Source: Psychrobacter proteolyticus (lineage in GTDB: Bacteria > Pseudomonadota > Gammaproteobacteria > Pseudomonadales > Moraxellaceae). From it: a stretch of DNA of 64,000 nucleotides. Every line of letters begins with the position of its first letter. The stretch's first letter is position 1. Below, in pieces: positions 16,858 through 27,353 of the stretch. Location of the stretch: the NCBI RefSeq assembly GCF_003350005.1, contig NZ_QLKS01000003.1, positions 124,001 through 188,000 of the forward strand, in the 5' to 3' direction. The translations under genes were made by a program, and so were the position numbers. Under the pieces are notes generated by a model. The model was not told where the DNA came from and made no database searches. It was given only the letters and a program-made list of their open reading frames with translations.

Positions 16858-18393
16858 TTATTTATACTTTTTAACTTCACCACTTTTCACACGAGCTATG
16901 AAAGAATTAACCTCTCTTTTCACAACTGGCATCAAGAAGTATAGACCGATGATGTTAAAGATTGCCATAGCGAACAGAGCTGCATCTGAGAAGTCGATAA
17001 CAAAGCTAAACTGTACGATGGTACCGATAACAACGAAGATTAAGAAGATAAGTTTGTATATCATCTCGCCGCCTTTACCTTCACCGAAGAGGTAAGTCCA
17101 AGCTTTTAGACCATAATATGACCATGAAATCATCGTTGAAAAAGCAAACAACAATACCGCGACAGCTAAGAAATACTGGAAAATAGGCGCCGTTTCCATA
17201 AAGGCCGCACGGGTTAGATCCACACCAGTAAGCGCTTGGGTTTGCAAGTTTGCGGCAGTGTTCACCCCAGAGATAGTAATAACAAGCGCCGTCATCGTAC
17301 AGATAACAACCGTATCAATGAAAGGCTCTAACAGCGCTACTAGACCTTCAGTAGCAGGCTCTTTGGTTTTTACCGCTGAGTGAGCAATAGCGGCTGAACC
17401 AACACCGGCTTCGTTAGAGAAAGTTGCACGTTTCAAACCTTGAATCAATGCGCCAATGAAACCACCAGCCACACCAGCACCAGTGAATGCACCCGTGAAA
17501 ATCTCGCTAAATGCAGCGCCGATATGATTAAAGTTAGCAATCAGTACGATTACCGCCATAGTAATGTACAACAAGGCCATAAAGGGTACGACTTTTTCGG
17601 TAACGGTTGCGATGCGCGGCATGCCACCAATGATAACCATACCGACTAAAAACGCTAAACCAATACCAAAGAATACACTGTAATCCGTTGGAATGCTAAA
17701 AGTAGAGCTCATGACTGCGAAGGCCTGGTTACCCTGAAACATGTTACCAGCACCAAAGGTCGCCAATATACACATAAGTGCAAAACCAACAGCCAGAAAC
17801 TTACCTAATCCACCCATACCACGTTCAGCCATACCTCGGCTTAGGTAGTACATAGGGCCACCTGATACGACACCAGATGGTAGTACCGTACGATATTTGA
17901 CACCTAGCGTACATTCTACAAACTTAGTCGCCATACCGAATAGGCCGACCATAATCATCCAAAAGGTAGCGCCAGGTCCACCAATAGCAAGTGCTGCACC
18001 AACGCCTGCGATATTACCAAGACCAACGGTACCTGATAAAGCAGTAGCTAAAGCTTGAAAATGGCTGACCTCGCCTTCTTCTTTGTTGGCGGGATTGGGA
18101 TCGGTATATTTGCCTCTGACAATATCTAGAGACAAGCCTATTTGGCGAAACTGAATAAATCCAAAGTAAAAGGTGAAGATGAGTGTGGCAACTAATAACC
18201 AACCTACAATGAGCGGGAAGCTGACATCCCCAAGAGGTACTGAAAAGAAAATAAGGTCGACGAACCAGCCAAATATATTGGCCATAAAGCCATCGAGACC
18301 TGCTCCAAATGCTGCTAAACCTGATTGTTCTGCTGCTTGCGCAAGAGTCGTGCTGAGTAATAGCATCGTTGCGACTAAAGATTGTTTTTTCAT
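16858..18393 (-). CDS. Alanine/glycine:cation symporter (AGCS family)
   Basis: The 511-residue polytopic membrane protein of the AGCS family (AlsT/DagA/AgcS) takes up alanine or glycine with Na+ or H+. Family stretches are ALATALSGTVGLGNIAGVGAA, PGATFWMIMVGLFGMATKFVE, GVVSGGPMYYLSRGM, LKRATFSNEAGVGSAAIAH and ISWSYYGLKAWTYLFGE. An N-terminal 20-residue stretch (MKKQSLVATMLLLSTTLAQA then AE) looks like a cleavable signal peptide ahead of the first core helix, which is unusual but found in some members. Its position beside glyA fits glycine use. Upstream are three copies of an ATACTAATAC motif that may bind a regulator. It is flanked by glyA and a glyA 3' relic. Confidence 0.93.
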   Translation of the reverse strand: MKKQSLVATMLLLSTTLAQAAEQSGLAAFGAGLDGFMANIFGWFVDLIFFSVPLGDVSFPLIVGWLLVATLIFTFYFGFIQFRQIGLSLDIVRGKYTDPNPANKEEGEVSHFQALATALSGTVGLGNIAGVGAALAIGGPGATFWMIMVGLFGMATKFVECTLGVKYRTVLPSGVVSGGPMYYLSRGMAERGMGGLGKFLAVGFALMCILATFGAGNMFQGNQAFAVMSSTFSIPTDYSVFFGIGLAFLVGMVIIGGMPRIATVTEKVVPFMALLYITMAVIVLIANFNHIGAAFSEIFTGAFTGAGVAGGFIGALIQGLKRATFSNEAGVGSAAIAHSAVKTKEPATEGLVALLEPFIDTVVICTMTALVITISGVNTAANLQTQALTGVDLTRAAFMETAPIFQYFLAVAVLLFAFSTMISWSYYGLKAWTYLFGEGKGGEMIYKLIFLIFVVIGTIVQFSFVIDFSDAALFAMAIFNIIGLYFLMPVVKREVNSFIARVKSGEVKKYK

Positions 18394-18447
18394 GTAAATC
18401 CTTTTAGTGAAAATAACATTTATATAATTATTTAATCAATTACAGCG

Positions 18448-18529
18448 ATACTAATACAAAGTGTAACTATTTATTATAATTTGTATTAGTATTATTACTG
18501 AATGTTCCATATTGACTATATACTAATAC
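18448..18529 (-). promoter_or_regulatory. Repeated ATACTAATAC motif upstream of the symporter gene
   Basis: A 13-bp perfect inverted repeat, ATACTAATACAAA at 18448-18460 and its complement at 18480-18492, is followed by a third direct copy ATACTAATAC at 18520-18529. All lie 55-137 bases upstream of the symporter ATG in a strongly A/T-rich leader. The arrangement suggests an operator for a dimeric regulator, though no specific protein can be named. Confidence 0.5.
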
Positions 18530-18749
18530 TTTTATATAAACAAAAAAATTTACATATTTTTCTTAATTAAACATCAACTTAGCTCCTTAAAATTAATAGC
18601 GAAACTCAATCAAGCTCACTACATTTATCGAAAAATGTTGGTAGTAATTTTCAGGTTAAATAACAGACTTAAATATAATTAAAAGGGCTAAATGGCAATA
18701 TCAACATAGGTTTGCGTTAAATGCTCTAATATTTATAGAGAGCAATAAC

Positions 18750-18786
18750 AAAAAAACCGCTAAGCAAAAGCTTAGCGGTTTTTTTT
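18750..18786 (-). terminator. Terminator after glyA
   Basis: A perfect stem CCGCTAAGC/GCTTAGCGG around AAAA, with A- and T-runs outside. It lies 25 bases past the glyA stop codon. The region 18530-18750 between this and the repeat motif holds no gene. Confidence 0.93.
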
Positions 18787-18802
18787 ATTACCATTCTAAA
18801 GT

Positions 18803-20059
18803 TTACTGATTTTTAGCATAGACTGGTAATTCTGCACAGATAGCTTCTACTTTAGCGCGCACTTCAGTAGCGACCGCTTCGTCACCACGGCTGTCTAGTA
18901 CGTCACAGATCCAACCTGCCAACTCGCCCGCTTGTGCTTCGTTGAAGCCGCGAGTAGTAATGGCTGGTGTACCGATACGAATACCAGAAGTCACGAATGG
19001 TGATTTTGGATCGTTTGGTACAGCGTTCTTGTTGACAGTGATGTGTGCTTCACCAAGCCATTTGTCCGCTTCTTTACCCGTCATTTCTTGCTTAACGAGA
19101 CTGATCAGCATTAGATGGTTTTCAGTACCACCAGAGATGACTTCATAGCCGCGCTCTTGAACTACTTTTGCCATTGCTTGCGCGTTTTTCACTACTTGCT
19201 GCTGATACGTTTTGAAGTTATCTTCTAACGCTTCTTTAAAGCAAACCGCTTTTGCAGCGATAACATGCATCAACGGGCCACCTTGGTTGCCTGGGAATAC
19301 AGCTGAGTTTAGCTTTTTAGCCAGTACTTCATCACGTGCCAAAATCATACCTGAGCGTGGGCCACGTAGAGTTTTGTGCGTGGTAGTAGTTACTACATCA
19401 GCGAATGGTACTGGGTTTGGATAAACACCACCAGCAACTAGGCCTGCAACGTGAGCCATATCGACCAATAGAGACGCGCCTACTTCGTCCGCGATGTCAC
19501 GGAAACGCTGCCAATCAACTACTTGTGAGTATGCTGAGAAACCCGCGATGATCATTTTTGGCTTATGCTCACGCGCCAAGCTCTCTACTTGATCATAATC
19601 AATAAGGCCAGTGCCATCTACCAATCCGTACTGTACGGCATTGTAGTTCAGACCTGAGAAGTTGATATGGGCGCCGTGCGTCAAGTGACCACCAGCGTCT
19701 AAGCTCATGCCTAGTACAGTGTCATTTGCCTCTAACAATGCTAAAAATACGGCTGAGTTTGCTTGGCTACCAGAATGCGGCTGAACGTTCACATACTCTG
19801 CACCGAACAACTCTTTAGCGCGGTCAATAGCCAATTGCTCAACTACATCTACATGCTCACAACCACCATAATAACGCTTGCCAGGATAACCTTCTGCGTA
19901 TTTATTGGTAAGGTCAGTACCTTGTGCTTCCATCACTGCTTGTGAGCAGTAGTTTTCAGAGGCGATAAGCTCGATGTGGTTTTCTTGACGAACGCTTTCT
20001 GCGGCCATCGCTTCAGCAAGTACTGGATCAAAATCTTTGATAGAAATATCTTTAAACAT
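18803..20059 (-). CDS. glyA: Serine hydroxymethyltransferase
   Basis: This cytoplasmic PLP enzyme interconverts serine and glycine with tetrahydrofolate, supplying one-carbon units. The 418 residues match the normal length. Motifs are [20 protein letters not shown], the [15 protein letters not shown] substrate loop, [29 protein letters not shown], and the PLP lysine in [16 protein letters not shown]. The C-terminal [13 protein letters not shown] is complete. A single strong terminator follows. Upstream is a 550-base gap with promoters and a terminator of ubiC. The alanine/glycine symporter downstream on the same strand is separated by the terminator, so linkage may be functional and not operonic. 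Confidence 0.97.
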   Translation of the reverse strand: MFKDISIKDFDPVLAEAMAAESVRQENHIELIASENYCSQAVMEAQGTDLTNKYAEGYPGKRYYGGCEHVDVVEQLAIDRAKELFGAEYVNVQPHSGSQANSAVFLALLEANDTVLGMSLDAGGHLTHGAHINFSGLNYNAVQYGLVDGTGLIDYDQVESLAREHKPKMIIAGFSAYSQVVDWQRFRDIADEVGASLLVDMAHVAGLVAGGVYPNPVPFADVVTTTTHKTLRGPRSGMILARDEVLAKKLNSAVFPGNQGGPLMHVIAAKAVCFKEALEDNFKTYQQQVVKNAQAMAKVVQERGYEVISGGTENHLMLISLVKQEMTGKEADKWLGEAHITVNKNAVPNDPKSPFVTSGIRIGTPAITTRGFNEAQAGELAGWICDVLDSRGDEAVATEVRAKVEAICAELPVYAKNQ

Positions 20060-20610
20060 AGTGATGTCCTAAGTAGTGACTGTCATTAAAAAACGTCATT
20101 GAAAAGAAGCTTATAGCCTGCCCACAATAAAACAACTACGGCGTCAACGTCGCTGAAGTACTATTAATACCTCTGCACGCTGTTCTTCTGCAGTCTGTTT
20201 TATGGTATGACCATTATTGTGAATGGAGTCTATTAGCAAAGATTGAAATAAGAATAAATACAGGCGACTGACCTGTTATTAACTTGACTGATTCGTCAAT
20301 AAAATCGATGTACATTTGCATCGATATCATCGCGAAAGATTAAGTGTAACATGAAAATTTGTGCTGTGAGCGCAAAAAAACCTCACCTTAGGATGAGGGA
20401 ATTAAATGACTATATAACACAGATAAATAGCCAATAAAATAAAGGATTTACCCGCTGAATGTTTTCGCCAATATGCCTTCTTATGTTAATTCAAGCATAA
20501 AATATTTTTAAGTGTGGCTAGATATAATCGATTCAATTTAAAAGTAGTACAAGGCAGCCGAGTGTAGATGTATATCAAATACCTTAAGCGAGGTTAACCT
20601 AGTAATATTT
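20060..20610. other. Intergenic region between glyA and ubiC
   Basis: These 551 bases have no supported ORF. They contain the glyA promoter (minus strand), an inverted repeat ATCGATG/CATCGAT (20304-20325), and the ubiC terminator at 20374-20399. I looked for a glycine riboswitch and saw no convincing one. Confidence 0.5.
20374..20399 (-). terminator. Terminator downstream of ubiC
   Basis: On the minus strand CCTCATCC and GGTGAGG pair around TAA and are followed by seven T. It lies about 210 bases after the ubiC stop, so the ubiC message would have a long 3' untranslated end. Confidence 0.65.
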
Positions 20611-21111
20611 TTATAGGTCGCTAGTTAAAAACACAGGTAGGAACGTTTCACTGATCATTATCTTACGACCATGCCAGTCATAACGCGTCTGTCGTTGCCA
20701 ACCGTCATTCGTATGACTGATAAAACGCTCATTTGGCAAGGTACGGCGACGCTTAAATAAAACGTAGCCAATAGGTGTGTTCTTCAAATGCTGAAGACGA
20801 CGCGACTGACCTTTTAAACTGTTTAAAGGAAAGATACTCTGTGCTTGCACCCATGGCATTTCATCATTGCCATATAGCTGCACTTCCCGCATCCATGCTA
20901 GCATTGGACGATTTAGCATCATGCCTCGTACACCCAGCTGCTTTTTTTGACCTAAAGTCAGCGAACGATAGCCTTCAAAGCTGCGTTTTACGCGCAGCGG
21001 CTGCCCTGCCTTCTCTTCTAATATAGCAGTGAGAGAACCTTCAGCATTTAGCCAAGGTAAGAGTTCAGTAGGAGGTAGATCATTGGTAGAACTAAAAGAA
21101 TTGCTGGTCAT
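20611..21111 (-). CDS. ubiC: Chorismate--pyruvate lyase
   Basis: UbiC converts chorismate to 4-hydroxybenzoate plus pyruvate, the first committed step of ubiquinone synthesis, in the cytoplasm. The 166-residue protein shows the family pattern: LLPWLNAEGSLTAIL near the N-terminus, WMREVQLYG with the substrate-binding Arg, PWVQAQSIFP, IGYVLFKRRRTLP, and MISETFLPVFL with the conserved Glu near the C-terminus. Similarity is moderate and the call relies on these spaced signatures and on length. ubiA is not next to it here, unlike in many gammaproteobacteria. It lies 99 bases downstream of the COG3146 gene on the same strand and may be co-transcribed. Confidence 0.82.
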   Translation of the reverse strand: MTSNSFSSTNDLPPTELLPWLNAEGSLTAILEEKAGQPLRVKRSFEGYRSLTLGQKKQLGVRGMMLNRPMLAWMREVQLYGNDEMPWVQAQSIFPLNSLKGQSRRLQHLKNTPIGYVLFKRRRTLPNERFISHTNDGWQRQTRYDWHGRKIMISETFLPVFLTSDL

Positions 21112-21210
21112 AGTTTATGGCTAGTATTTTTTAAAGAGTGTTTAACAGTTAAAAGGTGCTTGCAAATAGAAGCAGAGTGAGTCACAGCTGATTGCTGTTA
21201 TGAATTAGTG

Positions 21211-22593
21211 CTATGAGTCACTACCATCAAATTCAGGCATATTGTCTGCATTAAAAGGCAGAGCTTCAAAGGCCTGCTGACGATACTGCGCCATATGCAT
21301 CCGATCTCTAGCACAAAAATCGCCAATCGCTGGTACAAAACGCGGATCATAGATACGGTGGATAGAATGTGTCGTGGTTGGAATAAAGCCACGTACCAGC
21401 TTGTGCTCGCCTTGCGTCCCTGGATCAAAAGATATCAACCCTTGCTCAATAGCAAACTCAATACCTTGGTAATAGCACAGCTCAAAATGCAAGCTGTCAT
21501 ATTCACCTAGCGCACCCCAGTAACGACCATATAAGGTGGCATTATTATCGCTATCAGCCTTGTCACCATCAATATTGTCGCTATCAGGTCTGTCATACAA
21601 GAACAAACTACTCGCGATAATCTCACCACTGGCGTCGAGTGCTTGCGCAAGCATTATATGCTCAGGCATGCTCGCTGCCAATGCCATAAAAAAATCTATC
21701 GTCAAATAAGGTTGTTGCCCGCGTACTGCATAGGTCATCACATAACAGTGATAAAAAGCTTTCCAATCAGCGTCGCTAATAGCATTACCGCACTTTCGCT
21801 GGCAGCTAATGCCTTGCTCGGCAACTTTACGGCGCTCAGCCCGAATGGTTTTACGCTTTTTGGCTTTTAAAGTCATCAAAAAAGCATCAAAATCTGCAAA
21901 TGGCTTACTGTCATTAAGCAAGTCTTTGTTTTGCCATAAGAACTGGCAACCTTGACGCTCAAATATCGGTAGCTCAATAGCAGCTGATTCTACGCCGCTT
22001 TCTTGAGCCGCTATCGCATGCTCTACATCAATTTCAGTTGGCATAGATGTGGTGGCGATAGAGGCAAGCTCAGGTGTCACAAACAGTCCATGCCAGCTGG
22101 AGGCGCCCACTTGTTGAGCGATATCATCGATACCTGCGATGGCTGTTCTGAGGATATCTTCATTCAAGGTTTCACCTTTTGCCAACCAAACCCTTTGACC
22201 AGTAATCGGTGTATACGGTGCGCTAGTGACCAATCGCGGATAATAATCAACACCATAGCGTGCATAAGCTTCAGCCCATGCATGATCAAATACAAACTCA
22301 CCGCGATGATGACCTTTTATAAATACTGGCATGACGGCCACAGGCTGCAATGTATTTTCTGCCGCGCTATCTACTAAGGTATCGGTGCTCTCTTCACTAT
22401 CGGCACTATTAGTAGCGCCTGTGACACGATGTACCAAAATAAATATCGGTAGCCACCCTGCCTGCTCACCAATTGCTCCGGTATCAGTCAGCGCTTGCCA
22501 AAAAGCAAATGACATAAAAGGGGTATCTGGCGTCTGCCACTCTGTTTGGCTCTGCCAGCTGGTATCATTAATCAGCGCATACTCTAAACTCAT
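21211..22593 (-). CDS. COG3146-type GNAT-fold acyltransferase-like protein
   Basis: The ~460-residue cytoplasmic protein resembles the large COG3146 family (DUF482), related to FemABX/GNAT acyltransferases. Supporting segments are TPFMSFAFWQALTDTGAIG, FVFDHAWAEAYARYGVDYYP, LVTSAPYTPITGQR, a basic KAKKRKTIRAERRKVAEQGI helix, YGRYWGALGEYDSLHFELCY and GTQGEHKLVRGFIPTTTHSI. The biochemical role of this family is poorly defined. An Asp/Ser-rich insertion near residues 350-375 (SDNIDGDKADSDNN) interrupts the domain and may be a species-specific loop. I start at 22593 (MSLEYALIND), since the residues before it, from an ATG at 22638, look like translated leader. No clear ribosome-binding site decides between them. 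Confidence 0.75.
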   Translation of the reverse strand: MSLEYALINDTSWQSQTEWQTPDTPFMSFAFWQALTDTGAIGEQAGWLPIFILVHRVTGATNSADSEESTDTLVDSAAENTLQPVAVMPVFIKGHHRGEFVFDHAWAEAYARYGVDYYPRLVTSAPYTPITGQRVWLAKGETLNEDILRTAIAGIDDIAQQVGASSWHGLFVTPELASIATTSMPTEIDVEHAIAAQESGVESAAIELPIFERQGCQFLWQNKDLLNDSKPFADFDAFLMTLKAKKRKTIRAERRKVAEQGISCQRKCGNAISDADWKAFYHCYVMTYAVRGQQPYLTIDFFMALAASMPEHIMLAQALDASGEIIASSLFLYDRPDSDNIDGDKADSDNNATLYGRYWGALGEYDSLHFELCYYQGIEFAIEQGLISFDPGTQGEHKLVRGFIPTTTHSIHRIYDPRFVPAIGDFCARDRMHMAQYRQQAFEALPFNADNMPEFDGSDS

Positions 22594-23200
22594 ATTCACC
22601 GTCACTATTATAATCGCGATATATTTATCGATAACCAATCTATTGATGACCTAGACTAGCAAATTTTTACGTCATTGCTGTCACAATTTGCAAAAACTTA
22701 TCCGCACCTAATAAAAAACCACCAACAATAACGCGGGTGGTTTGTACGACTGCGCTCATGGGCAGTAAGATCAATATAAAACGTCATGAAAAAACAGGAG
22801 TTGTATGGAAAAGATGATATCGAAGCCGATGACTGGTAGAATAAGGTTGTTATTAGCTTAGTATAATTCGAAACCATAGGATACGAGCTAAAACAGTATA
22901 CTTAGTTCATGGTATACGATTGACATCCTATCGGATTTATAGTGGATTGATTATAATGTAGCGTCAGTGATTCACTTTTAGGCAATTTTGCACTGACCGT
23001 TAACGTGTTGCCTTTAAATGCTTTTTTCATGAATATTATTAAAAGAAAATGCCTGACTTGTCTTAAAAATTTCTAAGAAGCTACATATGAAGTACTTGTT
23101 CTAACCATATCATGGATTATTGCATAGTATCATTGACGCATATTCAACACTATATTTGAGCTTTATTATTAACTACAGCCTAAAGGAAGATCTAACTAAA
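22594..23200. other. Divergent intergenic region with an orphan terminator
   Basis: About 600 bases between the COG3146 gene (-) and the monomeric isocitrate dehydrogenase gene (+). The region contains a terminator-like hairpin (22713-22745) that follows no annotated gene on either strand, and a 42-codon minus-strand ORF without a ribosome-binding site (22902-23030). The promoter of the dehydrogenase gene must be in the right part. Confidence 0.45.
22713..22745 (-). terminator. Orphan terminator-like hairpin
   Basis: AAACCACC pairs with GGTGGTTT around a 12-base loop. The A-run on the left gives TTTTTT after the stem on the minus strand. No known gene ends here, so it may terminate an unannotated small transcript starting between here and 23200. 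Confidence 0.55.
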
Positions 23201-25420
23201 ATGTCAAAAATTATTTATACAAAAACTGACGAAGCCCCAGCGCTGGCGACTCTGTCGTTCTTACCTATTGTCGAAGCATTCACAAAAACAGCAGGCGTTG
23301 AAGTTGAAACCAGCGACATCTCTGTTGCAGCGCGTATATTGGCAGAATTCCCTGAATACTTGACCGAAGAACAACGTGTTCCGGACAACTTAGCTGAGCT
23401 AGGTCGTCTGACTCAAGATCCAAATACCAACATCATCAAACTGCCAAACATCAGTGCTTCTGTACAGCAGTTAAAAGCCGCTATCAAAGAGTTACAGAGC
23501 AAAGGCTATGCCATCCCTAACTTCCCAGAAGATCCACAAACTGACGAAGAAAAAGAGCTACGCAAGCGCTATGGCAAAAGCTTAGGCAGTTCAGTGAACC
23601 CAGTACTGCGTGAAGGTAACTCAGATCGCCGCGCTCCTAAAGCAGTTAAAAACTATGCACGCAAGCATCCACACTCTATGGGTGAGTGGAAGCAATGGTC
23701 AAGCACGCACGTATCACACATGCATGGCGGCGACTTCTACGATGGCGAGCAATCTATGACATTAGATAAAGCTCGTACGGTACGTATGGAGTTGTTACTT
23801 GATGACGGTACTCAAAAAGTATTAAAGCCTAAAATTGCTTTGCTTGATAAAGAAGTCATCGACCTGATGGTCATGAGCAAAAAAGCATTGTTAGAGTTTT
23901 ATGAGCGTGAAATGGAAGATTGCCGCGAAGCTGGTATCTTGTTCTCACTACACGTAAAAGCAACCATGATGAAGGTCTCACATCCTATCGTCTTTGGTCA
24001 TGCAGTTAGAATCTATTACAAAGAAGCCTTTGAAAAACATGGCGCTTTCTTTGATGAGCTAGGTATTAACGTCAACAACGGTATGGCAGATCTATACGAC
24101 AAGATTTCAACGCTACCAGCTTCAAAACGTGAAGAAATTGAGCGTGATTTACATGCGTGTCAAGAGCATCGCCCACGTCTGGCGATGGTTGACTCTTCAA
24201 AAGGCATCACCAACTTCCATTCTCCAAGTGATGTAATCGTTGATGCTTCTATGCCAGCGATGATTCGTTCAGGCGGTAAAATGTGGGGCGCTGATGGCAA
24301 AATGTATGACTGTAAAGCAGTCATGCCAGAGTCTACCTTTGCCCGTATTTACCAAGAAATGATCAACTTCTGCAAATGGCATGGTAACTTTGATCCAAAA
24401 ACGATGGGCACCGTTCCTAACGTTGGCCTAATGGCTCAAAAGGCTGAAGAATATGGCTCGCATGACAAGACTTTTGAGTCTAGCGATACTGGTATTGCAC
24501 GTATCGTCGATGTTGATACTGATGAAGTGTTGCTCGAAAAACGCGTTGAGAAAGGTGATATCTGGCGCATGTGTCAGGTCAAAGATGAGCCTATCCAAGA
24601 CTGGGTAAAACTTGCCGTACGCCGTGCTCGTGAATCAGATACGCCTGTTATCTTCTGGTTAGACCCATACCGCCCACATGAGAACGAGCTAATCAAAAAA
24701 GTTAGAACGTATCTAAAAGATCATGATACTACTGGCTTACACATCGAGATTATGTCTCAGGTTCGTGCGATGCGTTATACCCTAGAGCGTGTGGCTCGTG
24801 GTCTAGATACTATCTCTGCGACCGGTAACATCTTACGCGATTACCTAACTGACTTGTTCCCTATCCTAGAGCTAGGTACCAGTGCCAAGATGCTATCAGT
24901 TGTACCATTAATGAAAGGCGGCGGTTTGTTTGAAACTGGTGCTGGTGGTTCTGCACCGAAGCACGTTGAGCAGCTGACAGAAGAAAACCATCTACGTTGG
25001 GATTCACTTGGTGAGTTCTTGGCCTTGACGGTATCTTTGGAGCATCTAGCAAACAACGACAACAATGCTAAAGCTCAAATCTTGGCGGACACGCTAGATA
25101 CAGCAACAGAAAAACTGCTACTAAACGATAAGTCACCATCACGCAAAACTGGCGAGTTGGACAACCGTGGTAGCCACTTCTATCTAGCGATGTACTGGGC
25201 AGAAGAGCTTGCAGCGCAAGATAAAGATAGCGAGCTAAAAGCGCAATTTACACCATTTGCGCAAAAGCTAAAAGAGAACGAAGAAGCCATCGTTAAAGAA
25301 CTTAACCAAGCTCAAGGCAAGCCAGTAGATATCAAAGGCTACTACTATGCTGATGAAGCATTGGCTAAGAAAGCAATGCGTCCAAGCGCTTTGTTTAACG
25401 AGACATTGGCATCGCTATAA
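23201..25420 (+). CDS. NADP-dependent isocitrate dehydrogenase, monomeric type
   Basis: This cytoplasmic TCA-cycle enzyme oxidises isocitrate to 2-oxoglutarate with NADP. At 739 residues from the chosen start it has the full length of the monomeric class (~740), unrelated in length to the dimeric type. Characteristic stretches are [20 protein letters not shown] at the N-terminus, [51 protein letters not shown] and [16 protein letters not shown]. Start 23201 is preferred because AAAGGAAG lies upstream and MSKIIYTK is the usual N-terminus; an ATG-led extension from 23120 looks untranslated. It converges with the dimeric isozyme gene. In cold-adapted bacteria the monomeric form is often the temperature-labile, cold-active one (established for Colwellia). 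Confidence 0.96.
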   Translation: MSKIIYTKTDEAPALATLSFLPIVEAFTKTAGVEVETSDISVAARILAEFPEYLTEEQRVPDNLAELGRLTQDPNTNIIKLPNISASVQQLKAAIKELQSKGYAIPNFPEDPQTDEEKELRKRYGKSLGSSVNPVLREGNSDRRAPKAVKNYARKHPHSMGEWKQWSSTHVSHMHGGDFYDGEQSMTLDKARTVRMELLLDDGTQKVLKPKIALLDKEVIDLMVMSKKALLEFYEREMEDCREAGILFSLHVKATMMKVSHPIVFGHAVRIYYKEAFEKHGAFFDELGINVNNGMADLYDKISTLPASKREEIERDLHACQEHRPRLAMVDSSKGITNFHSPSDVIVDASMPAMIRSGGKMWGADGKMYDCKAVMPESTFARIYQEMINFCKWHGNFDPKTMGTVPNVGLMAQKAEEYGSHDKTFESSDTGIARIVDVDTDEVLLEKRVEKGDIWRMCQVKDEPIQDWVKLAVRRARESDTPVIFWLDPYRPHENELIKKVRTYLKDHDTTGLHIEIMSQVRAMRYTLERVARGLDTISATGNILRDYLTDLFPILELGTSAKMLSVVPLMKGGGLFETGAGGSAPKHVEQLTEENHLRWDSLGEFLALTVSLEHLANNDNNAKAQILADTLDTATEKLLLNDKSPSRKTGELDNRGSHFYLAMYWAEELAAQDKDSELKAQFTPFAQKLKENEEAIVKELNQAQGKPVDIKGYYYADEALAKKAMRPSALFNETLASL

Positions 25421-25508
25421 TTTTAAGCGATTGCTCTTAAACCATTAAGCCTAATCGCTTTTGGTTTTTATACCCAGAAGCGATTAAGCAAGTTTAAGCT
25501 TTAGTAAA

Positions 25509-25548
25509 AGAACACCTCAACCGTCTTCGAACGTTGGGGTGTTTTTTT
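25509..25548 (+). terminator. Terminator after monomeric isocitrate dehydrogenase gene
   Basis: Arms AACACCTCAAC...GTTGGGGTGTT (G-U pairs included) around a short loop, then seven T. It lies about 90 bases after the stop codon on the plus strand. Confidence 0.85.
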
Positions 25549-25582
25549 GTACTTTCTAAAAACTCTATAAAGAGTGAAATAA

Positions 25583-25615
25583 AAAAAGCCACCTATTTAT
25601 ATAGGCGGCTTTTAA
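25583..25615 (-). terminator. Terminator after dimeric isocitrate dehydrogenase gene
   Basis: AAAAGCCACCTAT pairs with ATAGGCGGCTTTT around TTAT-type loop bases, with one mismatch. The A-run on the left serves as the T-run on the minus strand. It lies 41 bases after the icd stop. Confidence 0.8.
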
Positions 25616-25655
25616 TACATAGTAATAAAATAGAATGCTTAGAGTTTAAGTAGTC

Positions 25656-26915
25656 TTAGGCTTCCATATGCTTAATAATCGCCTTACCAAACTCCGAAGT
25701 ACTCATTAAGGTAGCATCTGGCATCAGACGCTCAAAATCATAGGTGACTGTTTTATTGGCAATCGCCCCTTGGATACCACTGATAACAAGATCAGCTGCT
25801 TCCGTCCAGCCCATATCACGAAGCATCATCTCAGCAGACAATATCAATGAGCCTGGATTTACTTTATTCTGACCAGCGTACTTGGGCGCAGTACCATGCG
25901 TCGCTTCATAAACAGCAATCGCGCCACCTTTGTTTGCACCAGGTGCAATACCAATACCGCCTACTTCAGCCGCCAAGGCATCAGAGATATAGTCACCGTT
26001 TAGATTAAGCGTTGCTACTACAGAATAATCTGCTGGACGCATCAAAATCTGCTGCAAAAACGCATCAGCGATGACGTCTTTAATAATAATATCGTTACCT
26101 GTTCTTGGATTTTTCATGGTCATCCATGGACCGCCATCTAATGGCTCTGCACCAAAACGCTCTGCCGCTAGCTCATAACCCCAGTCCTTAAATGCGCCTT
26201 CAGTGAACTTCATGATATTGCCTTTATGCACTAGGGTCACATTTGGCAAATCATTATCGATAGCATGCTGAATCGCTTTGCGTACTAAGCGCTGTGAGCC
26301 TTCTTTTGAGACAGGCTTGATACCGATGCCGCAGTCTTCAGGGAATCGAATACTGGTCACACCCATCTCATCTCTTAAGAAGTTAATAACTTTTTTGGCA
26401 TCATCACTGCCCGCTTTCCACTCGATACCCGTGTAGATATCTTCTGTGTTTTCACGAAAGATAACCATATCCGTCAGCTCTGGATGCTGTACTGGGCTTG
26501 GTACGCCCTCAAACCAGCGAACGGGACGTTGACAGACGTATAGGTCAAGGTTTTGGCGCACCGCGACGTTTAACGAGCTAAAGCCACCACCCACTGGTGT
26601 GGTCAATGGACCCTTGATACTAATGACATAGTCTTTTAGAATCTCTAGCGTCTCGCTTGGCAAATAGTCGCCGTCATATACTTTCGCTGCTTTTTCACCA
26701 AGATACGTCTCCATCCAAATGATAGACTTCTTGCCGTGATACGCTTTATCAACCGCAGCATTGACTACTTTTATCATGACAGGCGTGATATCTACACCGA
26801 TTCCATCACCTTCCACAAACGGAATAATCGGATGGTTAGGAACATTTAATGTGAGATCTGCGTTTACGGTTACTTTTTCGCCGTCTCTTGGCACGATAAC
26901 CTTATCATATGACAT
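25656..26915 (-). CDS. icd: NADP-dependent isocitrate dehydrogenase, dimeric type
   Basis: This is the homodimeric (E. coli Icd-like) isocitrate dehydrogenase. From the chosen ATG it is 419 residues, the normal length. Motifs include [20 protein letters not shown], the phosphorylatable-serine loop [33 protein letters not shown], and [20 protein letters not shown] then [13 protein letters not shown]. The Ser in the GGGFSS loop corresponds to the AceK target in E. coli, so kinase control is possible. Start 26915 has AAGGAG eight bases upstream; an in-frame ATG further out at 27065 adds 50 residues without family similarity. It is the second, structurally unrelated isozyme in the same locus, facing the monomeric gene. 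Confidence 0.96.
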   Translation of the reverse strand: MSYDKVIVPRDGEKVTVNADLTLNVPNHPIIPFVEGDGIGVDITPVMIKVVNAAVDKAYHGKKSIIWMETYLGEKAAKVYDGDYLPSETLEILKDYVISIKGPLTTPVGGGFSSLNVAVRQNLDLYVCQRPVRWFEGVPSPVQHPELTDMVIFRENTEDIYTGIEWKAGSDDAKKVINFLRDEMGVTSIRFPEDCGIGIKPVSKEGSQRLVRKAIQHAIDNDLPNVTLVHKGNIMKFTEGAFKDWGYELAAERFGAEPLDGGPWMTMKNPRTGNDIIIKDVIADAFLQQILMRPADYSVVATLNLNGDYISDALAAEVGGIGIAPGANKGGAIAVYEATHGTAPKYAGQNKVNPGSLILSAEMMLRDMGWTEAADLVISGIQGAIANKTVTYDFERLMPDATLMSTSEFGKAIIKHMEA

Positions 26916-27353
26916 CGATGATACTCCTTGGTTGTATGTTGGACGTCGCAAGCGAACTAGACACTTTGTTATGCTAACCGTTTTATTATAGTTGTAACGC
27001 TCTGAGCGCTTATCGGCTAAGCAAAACTTTGATGAGTACGACACTTGCGTCATTGATTTGAACAATGTTTAAAGTAGCTTTAAGCTAAAAAAATTAAAGT
27101 AAAGACCCAAACAATGATTGTCGCTTGCAGATAGTAGATATCTCTCTATTAAAAATATAAATACCACTATTAGAATGCGGATTTAGAATAACAGCAAATT
27201 TATATAAGCGCTGTCCTACTTTTGTAGCAGGTCATGTAGCATACAGCACATTAAATATATCGCCTTTAGTCTTGTCTCTTAATACTAGCTCTACATCAGA
27301 AAACATACGCTACAATGATTCATTGTCCATCAAAAACTAGGAAACACCTTTTT
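26916..27353. other. Divergent promoter region between icd and rluE
   Basis: About 440 bases of A/T-rich DNA with no supported ORF. It should carry the icd promoter on the minus strand and the rluE promoter on the plus strand. AGGAAA lies 11 bases before the rluE ATG. No recognised operator was found. Confidence 0.45.

Noticed and set aside
20060..20610. Possible glycine riboswitch upstream of glyA
   Set aside because: I could not identify the conserved glycine-aptamer core; only short inverted repeats are visible.
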